A stretch of DNA of 64,000 nt from Solenopsis invicta (taxonomy: Eukaryota; Arthropoda; Insecta; Hymenoptera; Formicidae). The translations under genes and the position numbers were made by a program. This document shows, piece after piece, positions 13,381 to 24,400 of the stretch; positions within the stretch are counted from its first letter, which is position 1; each line of letters starts with the position of its first letter. The stretch covers positions 13,131,306-13,195,305 of the forward strand of contig NC_052677.1 of assembly GCF_016802725.1 (NCBI RefSeq). Reading direction: 5' to 3'. The notes beneath the pieces are model-generated. The model searched no databases. It was not told the DNA's origin and saw nothing but the letters and a program-made list of their open reading frames with translations.

Positions 13381-13850
13381 AAATCAATGAATAAAAAATT
13401 CAGAAATCAAGATATTCGATAGCGAAGGCTGTCAACCAATCGATAATCATTTCCCATTGTTTCGATCTTCATGCATTCATGCGCGCTCCTGCGTATTTAA
13501 ATCTCAGTTTATTCCTGTCCAGCATCGCGGGGGGCGTCGTGATGAAACCAGAGGGATGCGATTGCAGGAGGAAGGGAGGCCCGGTCGACGACCCGCCGCT
13601 CTCATCCCCGCCAACCCCTTACCTCGCTGCGGGGTGCTAGGCCGATATTGTCGCGTCTGCGCGATGAACAACGTACGAGACAGTCGGGCTAAACGGGTTC
13701 GCGGTAGAGACGTGCCGTCGCGGCGTCGTGTGGCGTCGGGACGCGTGTCAACTCCTCGCCGATTTCGGTAGAGGCGCCTGACCGTGGTGTTGATGGCACC
13801 CCAGCAACAGCAACAACCAGGGTGCTCGCCACGGACATCCTCGCGCGATC
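13381..13850 (+). promoter_or_regulatory. CpG-rich upstream region and 5' leader of the PDZ scaffold gene
   Basis: GC-rich, CpG-rich sequence immediately upstream of the ATG at 13851, contrasting with AT-rich DNA on the left. Best read as promoter plus 5' UTR of the plus-strand PDZ gene. Open frames here look like by-products of GC content. Confidence 0.45.
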
Positions 13851-15810
13851 ATGAACAGCTCGCCGCAAAACACGAGCACCGCCGGCACCGGGCAACGTCG
13901 AACAGCCGGTGTCGATAACAGCGACGAGGAGGAATGGAGCGGCGTCGTCGAATGTGTAATTACCCTCGAGTTGCTTCTATCTATTCTCGCGCCCCGCGAT
14001 TATCCGATTAAATCGAGAAGAAAATGGAGGAATTATTGTATTCGTACTAACACATCAATCTGAATAATTAATTTGATTTGTAAAGTAATACCTGTATATC
14101 CTTCGGCTTACTCGTTGTTTTTAAGAAATCGCAGGAATTTCATTTCATCAGTTGTTACGCACGATGACTCTTATAATTCTTTTCAGATCTTTATCAGATC
14201 TGATATAAAGTTGCATAAAATAGTCTTAAATTACTAATCCTAGTAATAAGCGTTTCTTTTTTTTTCACTTCAGGCCGTTCTTGAGAGAACCAAGTCCGAT
14301 AGGGTTGCACGCGCTGATGAAGATAGACGTCGCCGGACGATCATCGTTGAGAAGAAAAACGGCACGTACGGTTTCACGTTACAGGTGATGCAAATTTGTT
14401 ATTCATGTTATTACATCGGATAAGAAACGTGATATCTCGACTCCATCTCGACCGCTTATTCTATTCCATATCCGCGTAATCTAAAAACTCAAAGAAAATT
14501 AATTAAGGGTGTTTTATTTATACAAATACATTTCAAGTGTGTCTCAATCATCAATAATTTAATCTTGATCGATTTCAGAGCTACGGAATACACTACAAGA
14601 GGGAGCAGGAAATAGAGATGGTAACTTACGTGGATTACGTGGAATATGATGGACCAGCGTTCAAAGCTGGTATGCGGGAGGGTGACGTGATACTCTCTAT
14701 AAACGGCCACGAGATGGACAGGGCTGATCACAAAACTCTAGTGAACTTTATCAAGAACTGTGATACCAGAATGCGGATGGTCGTGTCCTTCGAAGACTGT
14801 GTCAGAAAGGTAGGCAAAAATCTTACAGTCGTTGACAGACTTGCAATTTCAACGTGATCCTTACCAATTTAAGGACAACGTAAAACTGAATTTTGGTGAG
14901 CTAAACGTATGGATGATTCCAGGTGGAATTACACATGCGTTATATCGAGTTACAACGCGCTCTCCAGTCTCGTTTAGGCGAACTGGAGAGGTTGTGCGAG
15001 AGAGAACGGTCTATTTTAATGGGACGATGGAAAACCCATTCACTGCCAGCGCGCAAAAGAACGCCTAATAGCATCGGCACTAATCTCAACCAACCATCGC
15101 CCTCTTCTAGCTTCAACTCTTCCACGATTCAATGCTGCCGGCCAGCAACCTCCACTGAGCACCTTCTACTTTATAACGTGGTAGCCGCTACTCTGTTTCT
15201 GTAATAAGAATCAAAATATTGGTGCTACAAACACAGTAAAGTTTCCAAATATTTTATAATCAATTTTCGTAATTATATTTATAATTATTCCTGAAGTCAC
15301 ATGGCTACGATAAGATTTTATAATCATTTCTACATTCGCGCGATTCAAATAATCTGAATGCAGATGTCTTTTCCAGTTCGCGGATGGACGACCATGTCTT
15401 ATACCACGTAGCGCCGCTTGCCTTGTGACAGTCGGTCCGCCTCGTTCTCGCAGCGACCATCATCACTTTCTCTCGAAGATATCAAGCGAATCCGCGGTGA
15501 CCTCTTTGCGCCATAGTTACCATCAGGCAAACGGTATGATGGGTACACCTGCAAAGAGTAAATCTCACAAACAATCCTGCCAGCAGCAGTCATCGGCTGC
15601 TGGTGAAGGACCATCATTACACTCGGCTCCTCAGAACAATCTTTGTGTCGCTTGCATCTCCAGCGCAAATCGTCGCCGAGAGCAATCCGACAGCGTTAGT
15701 CTAGATGCTTATGATCTCGCTAGTCCCTGCTGCGATCCGAATTGCGTGCCTAGTCGTCGACGTCGTGAGAAACAACGACGCGCTCGCAACGAACAAGCTC
15801 TCCATCAACA

Positions 15811-15845
<35 letters not shown>

Positions 15846-16591
15846 AACAGCAAGCCAATATACAACACCATCACGCTCAAGGACGAGATCAACAATCGCA
15901 GCAACAGTCGCAGCAGCCTAACACTCACAGTTGCCCTCGCACATCCGGCCATAGTCTTCATTCAATTACCAGTAGTGATGTCTCGACGACAGCCGAAAGC
16001 GTCGCCTCCTGCTCCACTAGCCTCAGCACCGACACCCTGTACTGGGACCCGAGTGTGCACCAGCGACCACCGCCGTGCCTTCAGTACGCCAAACCTAAAT
16101 CCTGGGATAATCTAACTACCAAAGCCTTCGGCGGTTACGGCTTCGGTTATGGTTATTTGGACACTGTGACTATCAAAACCCACAGCGCGGAACGTCCTGG
16201 TAAAGGATCACACAGCAGCGGCGGCGGTAGTGGCAGATCAAAGACGCCAGTCGGTACCATACAGCGAAAGAACAGCGGTGCCAGCGGCAGTACTGCATAC
16301 TCTACCGCGACGAGTTCGACAGTCAGTCGACACTTCCAGCCGACCAAGTCGACGGAGAGCTTGCTCATTCCGCTGGGACCATACCAAGGCGATCTCGACC
16401 AGGCAAGTCTAAGCTGCGAGTGCCTGGACGGCGGTGGAGCTGGATCACGATTTATTCAGCTAGATAAACATAAGCGCGTTGATGAGGCGGGATACGTCTC
16501 GTTGACCCACGCGCAAGTCAGACATCGACGGTCTAGTCATTCCGACGGAAAACTAAGGGCTATCAATAATCCCGAAGTCACGCGATTGTAA
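13851..16591 (+). CDS. Tamalin/GRASP-like PDZ scaffold protein
   Basis: Five coding exons, 13851-13955, 14274-14384, 14579-14809, 14923-15180 and 15377-16591, all phase 0, encode 639 residues. A PDZ domain (about residues 57-145) spans exons 2-3, with carboxylate-binding loop YGFTLQ and the signature MVTYVDYVEYDGPAFKAGM then GDVILSINGHEMD. A predicted coiled coil follows (about 148-185, RYIELQRALQSRLGELERL). This PDZ plus coiled-coil order and the PDZ sequence match vertebrate tamalin/GRASP and CYTIP, adaptors that bind cytohesin Arf-GEFs and receptor tails. The long last exon is low complexity: a polyglutamine run (15806-15853), a histidine/glutamine stretch, and serine/glycine-rich segments. 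The protein ends VTRL, a class I PDZ ligand (S/T-X-hydrophobic). The start at 13851 is the first ATG in a CpG-rich leader and is likely but not proved. Insect tamalin function is not something I can state. Confidence 0.88.
15806..15853 (+). repeat. CAG/CAA repeat encoding polyglutamine
   Basis: Mixed CAG and CAA codons encode a run of about 17 glutamines within the last exon of the PDZ scaffold. The interspersed CAA codons interrupt the pure CAG tract. Confidence 0.9.
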
Positions 16592-17515
16592 TATGCTTTA
16601 AATATGTCTTAAATCAAGCTATATGCTAATAAAGCATAAATATATATTGCTTTTGCTTTTTATTTTTCTAACCAGAGATGGATGGAGATAGGATTACGAA
16701 AACAAACAGATCATTCATACATTTCTCAAAATGACGTAGAAATTTTTAAATAATTTGTATCTTTAAGCCACTGCTTATACGTTTTGAAATTTTTGTATCT
16801 TTAAACTAAATTTGTAGATACTTTACCCGCCACCGCTGTGTGTTGCATTTGTTTTTCACGTCGCCGTATAAATCAATTCGTCTAATACCCATTTTTAACA
16901 ATGTAGATTAAATTTAATCTCAGTTTAATTTATTCTTTCTAATTAAAATTAGAAAAAGAATAAAGTTGAACAGAGATTAATCTGCATTGATAGAAATATA
17001 TGTTCTTTGCACTGCTAAAACTTTGTATTATGTGCTGTCAGTTTATCTACGCATACAATATCCCTAATAAATTTTTTGTTAAAAATATTATAAAACATAA
17101 GATTATTTTAAATACATAAATGTTAACAGCGCGTGTATATTATCCATTCAACGAAATATATAAGCAGTTTCTTTGGCTAAAAATTATCATCTCGGTATAA
17201 TAACGCACTAAAAGCAAAAGTTTCGGTTCAACAAATACTGTTATTTCAACATATGTTGTAATAAAATGTTCTCTAACTCAACATATTTGTTTTCAATTCA
17301 GAATGACCACTAATAATTGCGCGTTGTTCAACTTTGGCCATTTTGTTCATATACAGATATTACAAAGTGGACAATCTGACTATACACACATACACATTTT
17401 CCTTTCTATATATACATACGTACGCAAACACATACACACATGAATGCACCTGCGCGCGCATACACAGATGGTATACACGATCGATTCGCACAATCTCTTC
17501 GTCTACTCTTAACGC

Positions 17516-17558
17516 ATGTGTGTGTATGTATATATGTGTGTGTGTGTGTGTGTGTGTT
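17516..17558. repeat. (GT)n microsatellite
   Basis: Uninterrupted GT dinucleotides preceded by imperfect GT/AT repeats. Confidence 0.9.
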
Positions 17559-17989
17559 TACATACATGCTGGTTCATAGTGTGCAACAAGTATGTACACA
17601 ATTTAGCGTATATGTATATCTCCGTACGTGATCACATGTCTGTACATGTGCACCAAATATCGCGAACCATCGAGTCGAAAAATAAATTATGTCGTTACCT
17701 GCCCTCCTTTTCCTCTAAATGCGCATCCAAGCTTACGTCATGGACACTTGGATCCCTTCGAGCTAATAAGAAGCTAAATGATCACTTAACTGTATACTAT
17801 ATAATGTGTACTGTACATCAAAAAGTGCAAGATTTCCTTCTTCATATTTTGACACTTGTAGATCTTCAATTGGAAATAAACCTCATAGGATCTTCGAATT
17901 TCCATGTTCTAACTTATCTTCAAATGTACAGTTACTAAAATGGTTACTTCTTCAGATCCTTAGGCTTTTCCTTTTCCAAACTCTTCATG

Positions 17990-18225
17990 CGAGTCTCTCG
18001 AGTTTCAAATCTCGATGTCCAACCAAAGGTCGAAGGTCGTGGAATCTTCGAAGAAGATACAACTCGAGTCTTTAAACTCTCAGAGTCTAGGATACGTCGC
18101 GTATCTTTGGATTTTTATATCCTAAATTAATCCTCGTAAATAATCAAATCTAAAATCATTTAGAATCCTCGAATCTTAGAATTTTAGGCTCCTAAAATTC
18201 TAAGCCGCTAAATTCTTGACTTTTT
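17990..18225. repeat. Degenerate 8-bp tandem repeat array
   Basis: From 18161 eight consecutive octamers share a frame: TAGAATCC, TCGAATCT, TAGAATTT, TAGGCTCC, TAAAATTC, TAAGCCGC, TAAATTCT, TGACTTTT. Weaker octamers occur to the left (TCGAGTCT, TTAAACTC, TCAGAGTC, TAGGATAC around 18065). A perfect hairpin sits inside, arms 18175-18187 and 18192-18204. Confidence 0.55.
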
Positions 18226-18436
18226 CTAATTTACAGGATTATAGAAAAGACGTGGGCTAGCTGTCTAAATTGCCGCTTGCATGCAACTGCAGCTTCCGAA
18301 GACGACAAAATAGTTTTGCTTTAAAAGCCTCAAAGCACCTTGAATACGTTTCTCATACAGGAGTGGAGCAGATAGGACTAAGGAAAGGCCTGCCTCGATG
18401 TTCTCTAGAAGAAGCATCGGGCTCTAAAAGACACTT

Positions 18437-21400
18437 TCAAATGGCCTTCTTTGAGCTTTCGTTATTCGCAGCGAATAAATGTGCATACTCCGTTCGGTTC
18501 GATAGTTGCGTCAGAACATCGTCTGTAAGAAATAAATAGACTTGAAGAAAAGATTCTCACCTCGTGATATATTAAGACACTTGTTTTCTCATAGCAGCTA
18601 TATCGGTTTACAACGTCAGAAGCGAGAAATCACATATGACTACTTCTTTATTATATTATACATCATAAATTGATTTCTTCGTACGTCACTGCTCGAGTTT
18701 GTTAATAAAAATTGAAATGTACAGAAAACTTTTTTGTTCGATTTTATCAATAAATTCATGTATAATTTTTTTTCTGACATTCAATATGGCTGCAATGAAA
18801 CAAGTTGCTTGTGCAAGAAAATAGCTCGTAATCAAAGATGTTTACCAAAGCTGACTGTGCAAGCATTATCAACATTTCTGGCCTGCTGAAAGATCTTGTC
18901 AGATTCCTCTGGCTGCATACGTATCGATAACCTCAAGGCTTTTCTGAGTTCCGATTGAGTTAAACATGTTGCTGTTTTCGAGCCGCATATCTATAACACA
19001 ATGTAAACATGCAAAAATAAAAGTTTACATACTATGTATATACATTAGACTTATACTTAAACAGTTTGCACTTACGTCAAATGCAATCTCGACCTTGTCT
19101 AGTTCCGAAGACGCGTTCGCCGTCGCCAGCACGGTGAAGATATATTCCTCAAGATCGATCTTACCCTGTCCAAACTGTAAAATGATATACATAATTTTCT
19201 AAATTAATACTTTATTTAAATTTTGTATTATACATGAACTTTTATTATAACACAAATTTTTACTTTAATCTATTATAACTTTTTGTTATGTACAAACTTT
19301 ATTTAAATTTTGTATTACATACGAACCTTATCATGAATGCGAAACAATTGTTGAGTGATTGGATCCTTATCATCCAATCTGAGGATCTGCGCAAACTCTT
19401 GCAAATTTACTTCGCCAAAGTTGTTCATCTTCTTCTGAACAAGTTCTTCTTCCGTTTTCGATGCCACTAAACTATGACAAATAAAGCAAAATTATCTAAA
19501 TTTTAATTAATTACGTAATGTAAGTTTATTTCTTGCAACTTACCCTAATTTGTACCGAAGTTTATGGCTTTTTACGATATTAGACGCATGCGGCAAGTGT
19601 AACTGATGGGCCTTCCTAATGATTCGGCAATCATCATATGTATAATCCGAAACAGGAATTTTCAACGCTCTGTAAAATCAAAAGAATAATCTTTTCGGGG
19701 ATCCAAGCAACATGTAATATTGCGGCAATATTGTAACAACATTGTAACATTGTTGCAATGTTATTACAATGTTTTATCTGAACATTAACTTTCAAAACTC
19801 CTAGTTTACGCTGTAAATAAAACTCACTCTGCCATAAGACGTCGTACATTATTTGCATACAATTTGGGATCCAGTTTTTCCGCTTCGCTCGGATTATAAA
19901 CAGGAAGAAATTCGATTTCACAGCTGCTATTTAACTGCGTTAACGTCAACCATAACAATTTCAATCTGCAACGGATGCAAAGCAACAGATAAACCATAAC
20001 ACAAAAAATAAACGTGTAAAAATAATTTTAAAAAAAAGAGGAAGGCGCTTCTCTATACTTACGCGCCAGGACCTTCCCATGTCCACGTTACCGTGTCTAA
20101 TTTGTTGGGATATCTGATGCACACAGGTTGTACCGGCACACCGGGATAAAAGGCGCCTGATTTAAACGTAATCAAGCATGACCGGTTTGTACAGGTACCT
20201 TCGGGAAATATCATAACCTGAGGAGAAAATAGTCGGGTCAATTACATCAGCAGACGCAAAAGTAGTGATTTGCGTCTTGATTGCAAGCTCTCGTGTATCT
20301 CGCATCCTTGAATTATTGAGAACGTGAGAGTACAACTTCCGCAATCTTTGCAAACTCAGTTTTACAAACTTCATAAACTCTGTATAAATATTGATTTTTA
20401 ATCACTTAAAGTTCGTTACATGTTACTACTTTAAGGGACGAGTCCAAAAATAAAAATATGTCACATAAGTACAAATCCTAAATATTTAGATTAGACTTTA
20501 CTTTTCAAATTTATAATAAATTAAAGAAATTGTTCGAGATGCCTACCAACATCTTGAGAGATCATAATGCGTATTAGTAAACATGAGGTTACATCAACAA
20601 ATGCGGTAGTGTGCGCGTTAATTCAATTTATATTTATACATATGTATATATTCTATCTATATATTACCTCTCTCACTTTCTCTTTCTCTCGCTGTTTGTA
20701 CATTCTTTATACACTATAAACTCCACTAATAATTAAATGTTTTGTAAAATAATTACTGTTAGTTGCGCTAGATCTTATTGGCATTAATGATTTTATTAAA
20801 TAAATTTGCTTACTTGTGGCCAATCTTCCTTGGAAGTAGTCCTTTCAATGATCTCTTTGATAGTATTCTGACGAGAATTCGGATCTTCCCTCCACACGTA
20901 GACCGGTTGTGTGTAGTTGATGAGTTCTATGTATATCAAACATCAAAAGAAAAACCAAAAATATAATCGATTGCACAAATGCTAACTAATAATTACGACT
21001 TGGATCTCTCTTAATTTTATTCGGATTTATTGAACCAATTATCTTTAGTTTTGCTGCGTAAGAAGTTCTTTTGAACTAATGCACTTGTAAGAAAGTCTTC
21101 CGAATGATTTGTCATAATTGGTTAAAGTCGATCAGTCAATGACCATCGGAGACCGGAAATTCATTACAACATCCTTGCAAAAGATCGATTATTTTGCAAG
21201 TATGCATAAATAAACGGACCATTGTTTCATTAAATTACAATCACACGGAGCGTTAAGTAACGGAATTCTTACAAGTGCATCTACTTCAAAATTATTCGAT
21301 ATAAAATGGTGAATGGGATTCATTAATCAATACGAAACATATAATATTATTAATTCAAAAAGGATATAAATAATTGATTTTTTTTAAAGTTTGTTAATAT

Positions 21401-24400
21401 TCGATCTTCACAAAGTAATGACAATCAACAGTTAAGATTGTTTAATTGACATTGCTTTCTGAAACTGTGTTCTGATATACAGTACTAAAAATCTATAGTA
21501 TATGTATACTGAAAAGAGTCTAGTAATAATAATTGAATCCACATGATAGTTACAAAGCTTTGACGAAATAATTTCAATTAAATATTCAATTAATATAACC
21601 AAATATATAGTAATATTTAGTAACCGTTTAATAATCGATTGATTACTAAATATTATTAAATGTTTGATTATATTAATCAAATATTTAATTAAAATTATTT
21701 TTCCAAAGCTAGATTATTATTACTAAATTCTTTTTTTTTCAATGTAATATAAACTATAGATTTTCAGTATACTGGCAATGTATATCAAAACACCGCCTGT
21801 ATATACGATGTAATAAAACAATAACGACATATAATACTGTACGTGCCGCTTTGAACATAATAATTATCTTTTTCGTTGCGCACGATTTTGAAATAAACAT
21901 TACGGGGCATTTTTACATTCGCTAACAATACCGATGATGCCCGAGACCTCGATTTTCACTCAAAGATCTCACGTATTGTAACATTAGGCCTCGATAACTT
22001 CAATGACTTCTTCAGTATGCGTATCATAACGTTACATTATTTTACTTGGCTCAAGTCTAATCACGCACAAGTATTCGACGTCATATAATAAGAAATATCA
22101 TGATTATTTCGAGTAACGTATTGATAAATTTACAGAAACGTTTTACGTAGAAACTGATATAAAGAAAAAAATGAAAAGAAACAGGAGTGTATCACCTACT
22201 TCCGATAAACGGATTCAATCCCGACTCTCGCCTGACGATGATCGAGGGGAATCCGGTGACGTAAACGATGCCGCCGTCCATAAAGGTCGAGTGCGGCGCG
22301 AGAACCAGAATCGGGGCTTCCGATCTGGAAGCCTGTTTTCCTCGGACCACGATTTTCATCCCGCCGGCCTGGTAAGTGAGCCGACCCACGAAACATATCC
22401 ATGGCACTATCTTTCTGCAGGTTTCAACCGACAAGGTACATGCAATGGAATTACTCGAGTACTGAATATTGTACCCCAAGTGTTTAAATATTTAGTTTCA
22501 ACGAAGACGTATCCGCGACTTGATGGTATCGAAGAGAATGCAGAATATCGTGACAGCCGAGTGTGTGTCGATACTATATACATTCAAATCGTACTACGAA
22601 AGAGGGAAACGCGTTTACGAGCGACTGTGTCCGATAAACTTTCTACACGATCGAGCAACGGATAGAAAAGGGACAAAAAGACGGTGAAAGCGTTCGATTA
22701 GTAACTCAAGTTTCGTTGATCATCGTTAGTGCGCTTCGTAGAACTTAAATCGCATACTTGTACACGCGCGCGCATTCTCCTTTTTTTTCGTCTCTCTAAT
22801 GCAATACGCGTAATAATGCAATATTCGGTCATTGTTAGTATCTACAAGTTTACACACATATCTGAATCTACAGTTTTTAGATAATATCAGGCACAATGTA
22901 AATTTCTAAGCAAAGATATTCAGTAATGCATCAGAGAGTTAATGAATAACGTATTATTCAATTAATTGAATAAAATCTTTAGTTTTTTTTAATTGAATCG
23001 CGACTTGTAATCTTATCAAATAAAATACTATATATATTTATAAGTGTGTTAGCAACAAATGTTAAAACTGTTAAAGTTAGTTGTTAAAGAATGTAAATCC
23101 CATCCACCATATTTGCACACATGAATACTATGTACATAAAATATATGATTAGAATAGAACATTGTAATTTTTATATCAATCTTTCGTTTTCAAAAGAAAA
23201 AAGGTCGCGAATCTAATTTAAGATTATTCATTTAGAAGTCATATTGCAGTTCGACCTTAAAATCAACAGTTTTCTTTTGCAGTTTCGCCAACGTTTAATC
23301 GACTACTGTAATTTATTTTATGGTCGACTTTCATTTGGAAAAAAAAACAAGCTCGAATGAACTTCTCTCTTATCATTCAGTTTAATTCAGCAACAAACGA
23401 CAATGGGCGACCTACTTCCGAAGAAAGGGAGACGGCTACTCTCCCCTTTGGCAACGATGCTAGGCCCGCCAAGGTACACAACCGGAAGTGCATCGAAGAA
23501 GCTGGAATGTGGGGCGAGAGCCAACACCGGTGCATCCTTAGTTTCCGCTTTCCGGCCCTTGACCTTCAGGTGATGAAATCCACCGCAGATAAATAACGCC
23601 CGCATCATCCAGCAGATCACCACGCGCATGTCTCTGTTTTTGTTTAAGTCGTTTAATTTGCAATGCGCATGCACCATCGTCCGATGCGATTCTCTATTTC
23701 TACTCTCGACAAGGGATTCTAAAATTAGCGGAACTCTTATAAGCATTTCTCGGAAATTAAGGCAGTTCATCAAAAATTCGATTTCAGAAAACGATTTGTA
23801 TTTTTAGTTCACGGAGATCCTTAAAACTAGACAAGTTTCAGAAGTTCAGAAAATACTTGAAAATATTGTGAACTAGAAAAATTGTTTCACTCTTTACATT
23901 TGTGTACGCAAATTAATAAATAATTATGCTCACATGCTCTTAACATTATGCTTACGTTCAAATAAAAGCTGATTTGATAGTGATACTAAATCCAAACAAA
24001 CGTCTGCATCGTGAATAATTTAGAAGCTTACAATCCCATTGCGTGCAATATATGTGTATACTCAGTTACAATAAAAGTTCTTTAGAAATACTTTTTTCCA
24101 GCTAAACCCGTCATAACCTTTCGTTATGGTACAAGGTCTTCTTATAGACTTTTCTTGTCGCAAGACCTTGATAGTAACGCATGACTAAATTATGAAAGAG
24201 ATATAAATAAGCAACACCACAACTTCACTAACAACTAACCACTGTTTCCTCATTTAAGTATACTAATCGATAGAGGGAATAACTTTACTTTTGTTTAATG
24301 AGTCACTTCGATAATTGGAATTATGAATGAAATGAAACTATGAATTATGACTTGATATGCTTGAATTCAAACATGAGGAAAAATGTACTTAAAACAGATT

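Larger units (their letters stand above)
16592..18436. other. Convergent intergenic region with 8-bp-periodic DNA
   Basis: Spacer between the plus-strand PDZ gene and the minus-strand acyltransferase, so it should contain both 3' UTRs. It holds a GT microsatellite (17516-17558) and, from about 17990 to 18225, degenerate tandem octamers listed separately. No other gene is visible. Confidence 0.5.

Noticed and set aside
15701..16115. Frames with polyleucine or polyserine opposite or beside the polyglutamine tract
   Set aside because: Out-of-frame readings of the CAG/CAA repeat in the PDZ scaffold exon.
22171..22665. 164-codon plus-strand frame
   Set aside because: Lies antisense across the downstream alternative LPCAT exon, has no splice context or family resemblance, and is open mainly because the opposite strand is coding.
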